This document shows positions 12,146-23,418 of a DNA stretch of 62,000 nt, piece after piece; the first letter of the stretch is position 1; the number at the start of each line of letters is the position of its first letter. Where the stretch lies: positions 14,348,408 through 14,410,407 of the forward strand of contig NC_135550.1 in the NCBI RefSeq assembly GCF_964340395.1. Direction: 5' to 3'. The translations under genes were made by a program, and so were the position numbers. The DNA is from Glandiceps talaboti. Lineage: Eukaryota > Hemichordata > Enteropneusta > Spengelidae. The notes under the pieces were generated by a model, which was not told the DNA's origin, searched no databases, and was given only the letters and a program-made list of their open reading frames with translations.

Positions 12146-12780
12146 ATATTTTTTGTAACACACAAACAACTTCCAAGACACTAAATGGAAGTGGCTACTC
12201 GATGTGCATGGCGCAAGCGCAATGCAATCGACATATGCTCAACTACAACTAGTGCTTGAGAATGGATTTTCGTCATAATTTGAACTCAATGGAATGACAA
12301 AAACAAATACATTTACGTTTGATTTGCTTTTAAACATCTAATCGTATCGGAAATCAGTTTTCTGAACCGCTGATTTACAAACACAATTCCTACAACGATG
12401 CACAATGTGTTTTTTTTTCTGTTCTATCCGTATGCGTCTAAGAATGTTATTGATTAGTTTCTGATCGGGTATAATTGCAAGTCCTGTATGGGTTGCGTGT
12501 GGTTTCCATGGCAACAAGTTATTGCACTTCGATAACAATGTTCCAGCCAAGGCTCTTAACTATGAACGTATTAAAAATGTGGACAGTGATGAAAATTTTA
12601 TATCGGCTAGATAGCAACGCTGGAGTATAAAAACGCACATGTATGAACAGAAACAGACATTTTGAACATATATGGAAGTTCGAATCATTTCGTATCATAT
12701 GTACAAGATTGACTATTTGGATCTAGCTGCGATGCACTATAAAGACTCTGGCGTACCTTTCTGTTTATAAATTAAAGTGA
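12146..12780 (+). other. Probable 3' UTR of the ankyrin gene
   Basis: AT-rich non-coding DNA follows the TAA stop. The first plausible polyadenylation hexamer I see is ATTAAA at 12771-12776. No canonical AATAAA occurs earlier in this stretch, so the transcript end is uncertain and could lie further downstream. Confidence 0.35.
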
Positions 12781-13750
12781 GGTACGTTTGACATTACTAA
12801 CGCAGATAACATATAAATAAGCTCATTACCATGGTTACGAGACTAGGAAATCACATCATGTATACTAGATTATGATATAGCTGCAGTACATTCTAAGGAT
12901 ACACATGTACTTGTTACAGTGATTTAGACACTGACCATCACTATTGCGCGATTCTCGTACATAATATTTTGGAGTGATAATGTCATTATTATGGATTATG
13001 CACTGCGGTCGTTTATGAGTTTGGGAATTTGATACAAACAAGTTTTTTGACTGAAGTACACAACATTTCAAGATAGTTAAGCTAAACTTGAAGTTTTCCT
13101 AGAAGGCTTGTCAGAAAACCAGACACGTTAATTGTATGTTACACAATGCAGTATTGTCAAACGTCTAGAGCGTTCGAGGATTCGTCAATTTGAATGCTCT
13201 TTGTACAAAAACTTTTGTTTTTTTAAGGTATTGAAATGTGCTTTTCAGTCAAAACGTCTGGTGCATCGAATATCTTAGCTTCATATTTTTTTTTCAAACG
13301 GAGTGTAGTTCCGTCTATAATCCCTCACCATTATAATTTCTCCTATATTGTTATTGGTATGTCAACTCTGATAACTCGCTATGCATATTAAGGTTATTTT
13401 GACCAGATACAAAAATTATTTTGAGAGGGATGATGTTAAGCGTAAACTAGCTGTAACTGTCATGGGGTGTTATTTTTCTTCGATCCTACAATCAACAATA
13501 TATTCACTGAAAATTGTCAAAATACCAATAATTAGACATTATACATGTCAATCAGAGGTTTGTTTTTATTTATAAGTAGTGTAGTAATAAGTTGAAATCT
13601 TGAGTCATTAGGGCCACTGATTTTTAGGTGCGGACCAGATTGGATTTACAGCTAGTACACAAATATATTTACCCACAAGTGATTCAAAACTGTGGAAAAG
13701 TCATATGTGCCCAAGCAGTTTTAAAAGTTTACAGTTGCAGTTAGTGCAGG
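12781..13750. other. No gene recognised
   Basis: AT-rich unique-looking sequence. Frames of up to about 68 codons show no motif. Confidence 0.5.
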
Positions 13751-14051
13751 TGTAAACACGATAAAATGCATTGGTTTCATGCGCTTTTACTTATCAGTAC
13801 TGAGCTGGCCTCGATCAGAACTTAGGCGGAAGCGACGTACGGGTCTTGGCAGAGAACTTCCGTTAAATGTATTGTCGCCTGTTTATATTGTCAAGCAATT
13901 AAAATAATACAGAAACGGTAGACAACAGGTTAAGCTTAATGGAAGTTGCCTAGCAAGGCTTGTACGTCACTTCCGCCTCAGTTCTGATCGATGCCAGCTC
14001 CGTACTGATAAGTGAAAGTGAATGAAAACCAACTCATTTTATTTCGTTTAA
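13751..14051. mobile_element. ~300-bp foldback element with ~110-bp arms
   Basis: The left arm contains ACTTATCAGTACTGAGCTGG, CGATCAGAACT, AGGCGGAAG and ACTTCCGTTAA. The right arm read on the minus strand gives ACTTATCAGTACGGAGCTGG, CGATCAGAACT, AGGCGGAAG and ACTTCCATTAA in the same order. Similarity extends outward through ATAAAATG and TAAAC to about 13751 and 14051. The spacer is roughly 60 bp and no ORF is present. This is either a MITE-like element or a simple inverted duplication. The target duplication is not clear. Confidence 0.8.
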
Positions 14052-14945
14052 CATCCAAGCTTTTTGATTGAACATAGTGAATTCACAAGGTATCTCTTTC
14101 CGTTTGACATTATGGTATGGACCTATTTTACAATATAACTCATATTGGTATTTGCATTTCTTTACCAAATTACCCATTTGACAGGAGTGATATAATGATT
14201 TATTGATTTTTTTTTATGATTTGACATATATCATATTTCAAACATTGACTCAAATTCCCGTTCATGATATTACATGGAATCGTTTTATAATTGTATAAAA
14301 AACCGAACGTTTCATAGATGTTTAGTTAACTTGACATTAATATATAGGTGCAGTATTCATATTTTACAGTAGCTGTGTGTAAAGCACGGCTAGAATATTG
14401 GCACAATATGGTATCTTTCATCATTTTTCTTCTTTATTAAAAAGATGTTGTGACTCTGGTGATAATCCGATGACAATACAACGAAGCTTCATAAAAGGTT
14501 GACTTTAACAAATGTAAAACTTTTTTAATGATATGTAGAGATGAATTGATTAAAAAAATATTTATAACTTTTTATGATGTTATATAATATAGTAACGGGT
14601 TTCTGAGTACCCAGCATTTTGAAGCAATACTAAACTTATGTACTCTTTTTTTCCTGAAAATTGATATCTTCTCTTTTGTTTCTATGGCTACATGCGACGG
14701 ATTACCTTAAAAGTTGTCATATAAGAAATGCGACATTTGTACTTTACAATCACTGTGAAATGATACACGAAATGTACATAAATGTCGTTAAAAAGTTGCA
14801 CTCTTCTGATCTATTATAATTATATTTATATTCTTGTTAAACATGATATTCCCATTTGATAGTTTTTTTATATATAATACTCAACATCATGTGTATACAC
14901 TATCAACGGTAGGGAGGTCAAAAGTGGATGTAATACCTTATTTGG
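14052..14945. other. No gene recognised
   Basis: Strongly AT-rich DNA with no resolvable repeats or coding signal. Confidence 0.5.
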
Positions 14946-14997
14946 TATATAGTTGGTATATATATAAACTCAGTATATGTAAAATGTCTATGCTGGA

Positions 14998-15000
<3 letters not shown>
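14946..15000 (-). mobile_element. Fragment shared with the Penelope-like remnant at 50.2 kb
   Basis: Read on the minus strand, this gives ACTCCAGCATAGACATTTTA, then CATATACTGAGTTTATA. That is nearly identical to 50207-50241 on the plus strand. In both places the fragment abuts a long TA tract. I interpret it as a terminal piece of the same (TA)n-associated retroelement family; the fragment alone would not prove that. Confidence 0.5.

Positions 15001-15074
<74 letters not shown>
15001..15074. repeat. (TA)n microsatellite
   Basis: About 37 uninterrupted TA units. It lies at the edge of a Penelope-like terminal fragment, as do the TA tracts near 39 and 50 kb. Confidence 0.97.
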
Positions 15075-15077
<3 letters not shown>

Positions 15078-15744
15078 GGCTGCATTAGCTTTAGCCTTTT
15101 GCACTCCTACTGTATATATAGTACATATATTATGTACTTCGTATAAACAATACATCACTTTGAATTAAAATATAGATGTACTCCACATTGTAGTAATTAG
15201 CTATTCAATTGTATTCTTTATTATACTAGTGCCTTGCAATAGTGTAAATGATACAGGTAGTGTGTTTCACATAAATTAGGTATAAAAATGTCTTAAGACG
15301 TGTTATACGTTACATTACATACGTTGTTAATCCGTTACCGTCATCGCAATGAGAGATATGTTATCACAGTTTTACAACTAATACATTGAGCACCTATTTC
15401 ATCATGTGTTAGTCGTCGTCTCACATTCAAATGAGTGGGTTGCTCTAAGGATGCATTTGTTTCATGTTAAATTGAAATATCAAAAACACAATACATATTT
15501 AATTGCGCACCAACATTTACATTGGTTGCAGCATTTCTGTTAAATGTGATTTGCGTAATAAAGATTTGACCATTCGTTGAAATAAGTTGCAGACTGAGTT
15601 AATTGCTCTAATAGCAACGTTGCGAACAGCGATTGAATTGAGATTGGACGAACAGTTCTCACGTCAGCTATGGTATCTCAAGTATCAAGGAGTGAAAATA
15701 TACGATGTGTAGTTAAATAAGGTGTCGATGGAATCTGAATGTAC
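15075..15744. other. No gene recognised
   Basis: AT-rich DNA with no repeats or coding frames that I can support. Confidence 0.5.
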
Positions 15745-15799
15745 TGTATGTATGTATGTATGTATGTATGTATGTATGTATGTATGTATGTATGTATGT
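15745..15799. repeat. (TATG)n microsatellite
   Basis: About 13 copies of a TATG tetranucleotide. Confidence 0.95.
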
Positions 15800-16026
15800 G
15801 CACAAGTGCTTGTGCAGAATATTCAAATGATCTCATAAGTGCACATATAGTCGGTAATATAGATGATAGAGTTACATGTCAATGCAAATATCAACTTGCT
15901 ACCTCCACTGCATTTCTATGGTTGACACATCAACAATTACACTGCTGACTGCTAACAATAACATATTATGGAATTTGTATGTACCTTTCATTGCCTACTT
16001 TTATGACAACCCTTGGGTCACTCTCA

Positions 16027-16029
<3 letters not shown>

Positions 16030-16109
<80 letters not shown>
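16030..16109. repeat. (CT)n microsatellite
   Basis: About 80 bp of CT dinucleotide. It opens false Leu-Ser and Arg-Glu frames on the two strands. Confidence 0.97.
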
Positions 16110-17224
<1,115 letters not shown>

Positions 17225-17735
17225 GTGCATACATTAAACATGTGTTATAATGCTTGTTGATATAACTTGTATTTTTAATGAATAATTTGCATAATTAATT
17301 AACTTTGGTAATTAGGCTATATCTTAAGAATATAACCTTCAAATTCAATATAATGTGGCATATACATCAACCATAACAAAGCACATATATCCCATAAAGC
17401 CTGTTTGCATAACGTTTAGTTTAAATGATTAAGTTGCATAGTTAATTAGTTTCGGTAATTAGGCTATATCTTATGAATGCATACTTCAAATTCAATTCAA
17501 TTGTATATACATTAACCATAACAAAGCGCATATTTGTTATAATCCTTGCTGGTGTAGCTCATAGTTTTAATGAGAAATTTGCATAATTAATGATTTTCAA
17601 TGTTTCAATTATTTTTAATGTTTTAATGTGCATAATTACTAATTTTCGGTAATTAGGTTATATCTTAATAAGAATGCTTTCCATGTGTGTAGGAGCAAAA
17701 AAAAACCTTTACGGGAGGCATTCAGTATAAATCTG
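17225..17735 (+). mobile_element. Dispersed repeat family A, copy 1 (5'-truncated)
   Basis: It holds about three or four units built on TTTGCATAATTAAT, then GGTAATTAGGCTATATCTTA, then CTTCAAATTCAAT, then CATTAACCATAACAAAGC. It ends with TTACGGGAGGCATTCAGTAT followed by AAATCTGG. The same units and the same terminus occur in copy 2 at 22.6-23.4 kb. The CTCCCGTAAGGG hairpin that opens copy 2 is missing here, so this copy is truncated or rearranged at its left end. It has no ORF. Confidence 0.8.
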
Positions 17736-17972
17736 GAGCCTGCAGGATTGGTGAAAATGACTCGGTCGAAGTGGAGCTCAAAGTTATATCCATGAAGATG
17801 TCTCATGTCGAACTCCAACTGACTTAGATGTCAATTATATGGATGGCCCTATAGGTTGCTTTGATTAATATGATAGCGCCATATGCAAATAATATGCACC
17901 AATGTTGCAAAAATACATTGTTAGCGCATCAGCATGTTGAGAGGGGGGGGGGAGAAGAGCCCAAACCATTTT
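17736..17972. other. No gene recognised
   Basis: Unique-looking sequence containing a G-run of about 12 at 17942-17953. Confidence 0.45.
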
Positions 17973-18368
17973 TTAACTGCTCTCAGTGACGTGTTCTTTT
18001 AGAAATAGCAAATTGTAGCAATGACCTAGAAGATCGCCCTTGGTCGCTACAGTGAGGTCAACGGAGGCTGCTGATTGATTTGTAAGTCGTAAAACAAATA
18101 CTTTATTTGTTGGAATCGTTAAACAACCCACCGTGCTGCCTAAGGCATGACAAAACAATTGTGTGGTTCCGATTACGCTCAATTTTAGAGTATTGATATC
18201 ACTTTCTGCATCCCCTATTTCTTGCGAGACTTCACAATTTTCTCGAATACGTGAAAAAGGTTTAGGGTCGGCAGTGAAAACTAGGTGGGGGTCGAGTAAC
18301 CGGAACGAAACAATTTTTTTTCTTGGCCTAATCGACTGTCTAAACCTATCTCGTTTCCGTAATGCCAT
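17973..18368 (-). CDS. Unrecognised 131-codon ORF, probably fortuitous or relic
   Basis: This is the longest non-repetitive open frame in the window apart from the ankyrin gene. It encodes a 131-residue product with a very basic start (MALRKRDRFRQSIRPRKK) and a mixed, protein-like body. I recognise no domain, signal peptide or membrane segment. It lies just downstream of a dispersed-repeat copy, so it could be an exon-sized relic of a mobile element or a chance frame. No function is proposed. Confidence 0.15.
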   Translation of the reverse strand: MALRKRDRFRQSIRPRKKIVSFRLLDPHLVFTADPKPFSRIRENCEVSQEIGDAESDINTLKLSVIGTTQLFCHALGSTVGCLTIPTNKVFVLRLTNQSAASVDLTVATKGDLLGHCYNLLFLKEHVTESS

Positions 18369-19039
18369 ATTAAACCATTAGGTGTTTGCATCAGGTCTGT
18401 GGAGATGTGGAGATGGAGATGGTTTCACGTCGTTTTCAGAAATTCTGGTCCTCAACTTTCTTAAATACTGAGATTTTATCCATTGTAGCATTAGCTTCTC
18501 AGTTGTATGCAATACGAATGCCGGTGATCAATCTTGTTCAAGTCCTCTGTGATCGATGCACCGCGGGAGGTAGTGATTAACTGTTATGTTATAGGTTGAC
18601 ACGTTGGACAGCATAGAATATACGTGTTCTGTATTTTAAAAAAAAATGCCATTTTGATCATTACCAAGCTAGACACACTACAGGTTCTCTTTTTAAGGTA
18701 TGCGTGGAATCATTTCATCAACATTGAATTATCAAAATAAGTGTGTGGATTTCTGAATTTAAAATCATTTAGTTACGTACATCAGAGATGAAATGAAATG
18801 AAAGGAAAGGTAACAGAAAGGTTCATCTGTTAAACGTCAGTGCTTAGTTTTGTAGTCTGGTGTATTTTGTATATGCACTACGATTGTCTGTGAATAGCTC
18901 CACTTAATGACCACTTGAATAGAATTGAATCTGTAAGGCCTGATGTCGTGCACACTTTTCATTATCTGACGGCTGTGACTGCATTGATGATAGATCATTC
19001 TATTCTCCTTAGAATGTAGCCAGCGTAGTGTATTAATAT
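18369..19039. other. No gene recognised
   Basis: AT-rich sequence with no support for a gene or RNA. Confidence 0.5.
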
Positions 19040-19255
19040 GCACAGTACGCTGGGGAGTTCAGCTCGCACTGTTCAATTTATCTGTACTATACTTTGAATT
19101 CATACTCAATGTTTAGTCTCTCTGTACCATGTATTCCTTTAAAGTAGGTTTGAGCACTGTTCAATCTCTCTGTACCGTGTATCTGCATGTACAGTAAGCT
19201 ACGGAACCATTACTAAATCTAAAGACGTTCTATACTGTGTCTTCATATTCAGTAT
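19040..19255 (+). repeat. Degenerate ~60-bp minisatellite, left part
   Basis: Diverged units carry CAGTA(C/A)GCT, CTCTCTGTACC(G/A)TGTAT and TTCA(T/A)AT. The same units resume at 21323, after the intervening hAT-like element, so this is the left part of a split array. Confidence 0.8.
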
Positions 19256-21322
19256 CAGGGCCGTAGCCTGACCAAATTGCCAAGGGGGGCAGAACTTTGT
19301 CTTGGTGCAATCTTGCATGTACAATTTAGAAATGTGCTAAGTTACATAAATTTGCATGTAATTTACATAATACATATTTTAGCATACGCAATTAAATATC
19401 ATATGTAAGGTCAGAAAAAATAAAAAATGCTAGTCAACGGGTAACATAACCCATCACATTGGGTAAGTAGGTCGATTTCATTTTTTCACAATGCTTGACA
19501 AGGATAAAACAAACCATATATAATGATAGCAAAATATTTCAGGTCGAGTTTAGATAGAACTTATTCTCATGCAATTTGTCTGCGTAGCTACAGTTAGGAA
19601 ATGTACACAATTTACGGTTAAACAAATGGCCAGGTGTAGTTCCTCTCGCCCTCTTTTCTCAAAAAATGTTAAGCCCCGCCAATTGAAACTCAAGTATTAT
19701 TTTAGCCACCCCTTCTGTCACCGACACTACAGTGGAGATATAAAATCACATGGTACAATGATGGATTGGAAGGAGACAACTCCATGGATCCAAAGGTGAA
19801 AAAAATGAAAATAAGACAGTGTAGGAGGCCATTTAGAAGCATAAAATATCAAACCATAGACATAATAAAATACCAGAATTGAAATAATTATGCACTACAT
19901 ATTATTTGGAAGTGTATTTTGTTGTGGCAAAGCTGAAAGATATTATGCGGATGTGCACATGGTAAATGACTTCTCCTGACATGATGTGCACATGGATATT
20001 TAATCTCAATTCCTGATTTGGTTCCAAAAAATCCCGAAAAAGAGCAAAACATTTCAAGACTTTCAGACTTTTGAAGGCCCAATGGTTGTAAACTTTTGTT
20101 CAATTCTTTTTAGTGCACATGGATATTTAATCTCAATTCATGCTTGTATGCAACACCAGAGCCAAGTAAACCACTGTATAAGATATTATATTATTCGGAA
20201 TAAACTCAAATGTATACTGTTACATGTACTATTCAGAAAATATGAAGTACTATCCTTAACTTCGAAAAACAAATGCGAAGCCCGCGTGAGGATATATTGC
20301 CACCAGAACAAAATATATGGGTAGGTTGAACAGCTTTTTCATTTTTTCTGGCCTAAAGTCGTATCTTTCAAAGTAGTTGCCGAAAAGATGTCACATTCAA
20401 AGTAAAAAATGGATGGTGCTTTCTCAAATAAGTAACACTGTGACAACAAAATAATCATTTTCTTTAGCCAACTCTCAAAACTGTTATGGCCTCGTTTATG
20501 TCGGGACCCAAGGTGAACTCGTTGAATTCTCCTTGTCATTATCATTATAATGGAAATTGAAGTTTGGATTATGATGTCGAAGGTACAGCTCTGTTTACAA
20601 ATTCAAGGCCATTCTTTCCATAGCAAATTGTCGCTTCAAAATGAATTGCGGAATAACGCTAGTGTCAGTGTGCAATGAGATAATTATATCAAACAACATT
20701 TTAACCAAAGACAACGTCGAACACAATTATTGAAAGAAATATCTTCAAATAGTGGATCTTAAACTGCGTACCTAGTTTAATAGTTTTTCAGGGCAACCAA
20801 ATATTCCAAAAAGAGATCTGCCGTTTTATCAGTATGAAATGTTTTTAATATAAGGAACAAGATGTAAATGAGATCGAGAGCATCTTCGGAGTCACTGCAT
20901 GCAGCATAGCAGGCGACCTTACGTTGAACGACTTTTTCCGTCCTTTTTTTAGTTTCACTCCCTGACATAATTGCGACTTGCTCTCTTCAAATGAAGAAGA
21001 CTTTCAAGACTACTGTTACTCGCGAAAAATGCACAGTGCATGTGCGCACTTCTTTTGTACTTTTTTAATTTGCTGCAAAAAGTTTTTATTCAAAGTTAAG
21101 CCAGGGTACAATAGCGATACAAGATACATATTAGCCAGGAATCAGCAGTTTACAGTCACTTTAGTGAACTAACCATTTAAATCGCGCATGCTAGGAATCA
21201 TCACGTAAATAACGATTTTAATAGCATCGCTATGTATTTAAAAAGTAGCTTTTTTCTTTCTTTTTTCCAAAATGTCAGGGGGGGGCAGCTGCCCCCCTTG
21301 CCCCCCGCAGGCTACGGTACTG
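19256..21322. mobile_element. hAT-like DNA transposon, ~2.07 kb, no intact transposase
   Basis: The ends CAGGGCCGTAGCCTG and CAGGCTACGGTACTG are inverted repeats of 15 bp with two mismatches. Near the termini, GCCAAGGGGGGCAG on the left faces CTGCCCCCCTTGCC on the right. CAG...CTG ends with a following run of Gs are typical of hAT elements. AGTAT flanks both sides (19251-19255 and 21323-21327), which would be a 5-bp duplication, whereas most hAT families make 8 bp. Removing the element and one AGTAT restores a minisatellite unit. The interior holds only short frames that I do not recognise, and TGCACATGGATATTTAATCT occurs twice (about 19988 and 20114). It is a decayed or non-autonomous copy. 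Confidence 0.8.
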
Positions 21323-21825
21323 AGTATGCTGGGGAATCCATTTCTCGATTGTCACAGTTTGCACTGTGTATTCGTATACAATAGGCCGAGGAACCCATTT
21401 CTCGATGCTCAGACTCTCTTCACAGTGTATTCATATTCAGTAAGCTGGAGAACCCATTTCTCGGTGTTCAGACTCTCTGTAGTCTGCATTTATATACAGT
21501 AAGCTGGGGAAGCTATTTGTCGATGTTGAAACTCACTGTACTCTCTGCAGTTATTTACGGTAAGCTGAGGAATCCATCTCTCAATGGCCAGTCTTTCTAT
21601 ATAGTGTATTCGTTAATGGAAAGCTGGGGGGACCATCTCTCATTATTCACGCTCACTGTATTGTATGTGTATTCATCTCCAATAACCTTGGGAGCTAGTC
21701 TTATATTGTTCAATCTCTCTGCACTATGTGTTCATGTACAGTAAGCTGGGTGACCAATTTCTCGATGTTCAGACTCTCTCTATTGTGCATTCATTTACGG
21801 TAAACTGAGGAACCCAACTACTTTT
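21323..21825 (+). repeat. Degenerate ~60-bp minisatellite, right part
   Basis: About eight units follow the pattern CAGTAAGCTGGGGAACCCAT, then TTCTCGATGTTCAGACTCTC, then TGTA(C/G)TGTGTATTCATAT. Substitutions are scattered. The array continues the one at 19040-19255. Confidence 0.9.
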
Positions 21826-22596
21826 TTTTTCTTTCTATAACAACACTCATTCACAGGAGGCTGAACAGTCCGACTCGAGTTGGCAACTGTGTATAATAAA
21901 CAACATGTACAACTGGAACGCTTCCGTTGAAGTTAGGGTAGGGTGATAAAGTGTATAGGCCCACATAAAACTAGACAATAAAATAATGTTATTGACAAAG
22001 AAATAAAACATCCGTCGCAGAAAATTGGAATTTTACACTCTTTACCTTTGATGGCCAGGAGTAGTCTATCTATGTGCATAAAATGTAAATCGAAATGACA
22101 TTTACAAATTCAGAGTACATGCAAGTGTGTGTTTTCTCCTTGTCAGTGAAACCCGAAGCAACGATGATTAAAATGATCAATTTATTATAGGAGTAAAAGT
22201 TTCATATCAACTCATTCTTATCCATGGTACAATCAAATTCTTTGAAGTTGCCGAAATCGTTCTTCTTCTTTTTTCTGTAACCCGCAGGGTTCCTCTCTGT
22301 TTAGTACAATCTAGCTTTAGTCTGCGCTTTACGAAGAACCCACCCCCATATTGTTGATAATTTTGTACGGGTTATTCTTATTATGTTGCGGTTTATGAAA
22401 GTAACATCCCTTCTAGGTACTACTACGTGTTTGATATCTGTGTGCATGGCCATGGGATGATCACAATTTTACTGTCTTGGCAAGATCAAATTTCTAGTTG
22501 ATACCGATAGTTAGTTTGGATCCCGCGTAATGTAAATGATTTAACCATTTTTTGAGGTTGTCACGCATGCGCAGTATATCCAATGTTTTTATTTTT
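21826..22596. other. No gene recognised
   Basis: Unique-looking AT-rich sequence. No ORF or repeat that I can support. Confidence 0.5.
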
Positions 22597-22653
22597 ACCT
22601 CCCGTAAGGGTACGGGAGGTATTAAAAGGGGAATGTCTGTCTGTGTGTCTGCC

Positions 22654-22696
<43 letters not shown>

Positions 22697-23418
22697 GTCA
22701 TCATTTTCTAAAAAATCGGCTGGCTCAATTGTAATGAAATTTGGGATATATAATCTTTAGGGTAATAGCTAGACCTGATTAGGTTTTGAGCCAGATCTGT
22801 TAATGTTTAATTAGGGAAATTTGCATATTAATGAAATCAACTAATTATGCAATACCTTAAGACTGTATACTTCAATTTCAATATAATTTAGTATATTCGT
22901 TAAACATAACAACATACATTTGTCCTATCAAGTTTGTTGATGCACCATACAGTGTTAATGAAGTAATTTGCATAATTAATGATTTTCGGTAATTAGGCTA
23001 TATCTTAAGAATACATACTTCAATTCCAATATAATTCAGTACACACGTTAACCATAACAATCGCATATGTCTTGTAAAGTTTGTTGGTGTACCTTTCAGT
23101 GTTAGTGAATAATTTGCATAATTAATGATTCTTGGTAATTAGGCTATATCTTATGCATAACAAATTGTGTATGTCCTATAAAGTTAGTTGATGTACCTTA
23201 CAGTGGTAATGAATAATTTGCATAATTAATGATTTTCGGTAATTAGGCTATATCTTAAGACTGCATTAAGTAGTATCATACACTCTTACATACATTAACC
23301 TAAGAAAGTATGCTTGTCCAAAAAACAAAGCCTGTTACCATAGTTTTTTTAGTTTAATGAGTTATTTGCATAATTAGTGATTCCCTTACGGGAGGCATGC
23401 AGTTTAAATCTGGTAATT
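22597..23418 (+). mobile_element. Dispersed repeat family A, copy 2 (complete-looking)
   Basis: It begins with a perfect hairpin at 22597-22620 (ACCTCCCGTA, loop AGGG, TACGGGAGGT), then a TGTC microsatellite. Four or so ~110-130-bp units follow, built on TTTGCATAATTAATGATT, GGTAATTAGGCTATATCTTA and CATTAACCATAACAA-like blocks. It closes with CCCTTACGGGAGGCATGCAG and AAATCTGG. CTCCCGTAAGGG at the left and CCCTTACGGGAG at the right are inverted, so the element has terminal inverted repeats plus a terminal hairpin. It contains no ORF. It could be a non-autonomous DNA element or a structured-RNA-derived repeat. Confidence 0.8.
22633..22697. repeat. (TGTC)n microsatellite inside family A copy 2
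   Basis: About 15 TGTC units sit just after the left-end hairpin. This is a common position for a mutable tract in such elements. The truncated copy near 17 kb lacks this segment. Confidence 0.9.
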
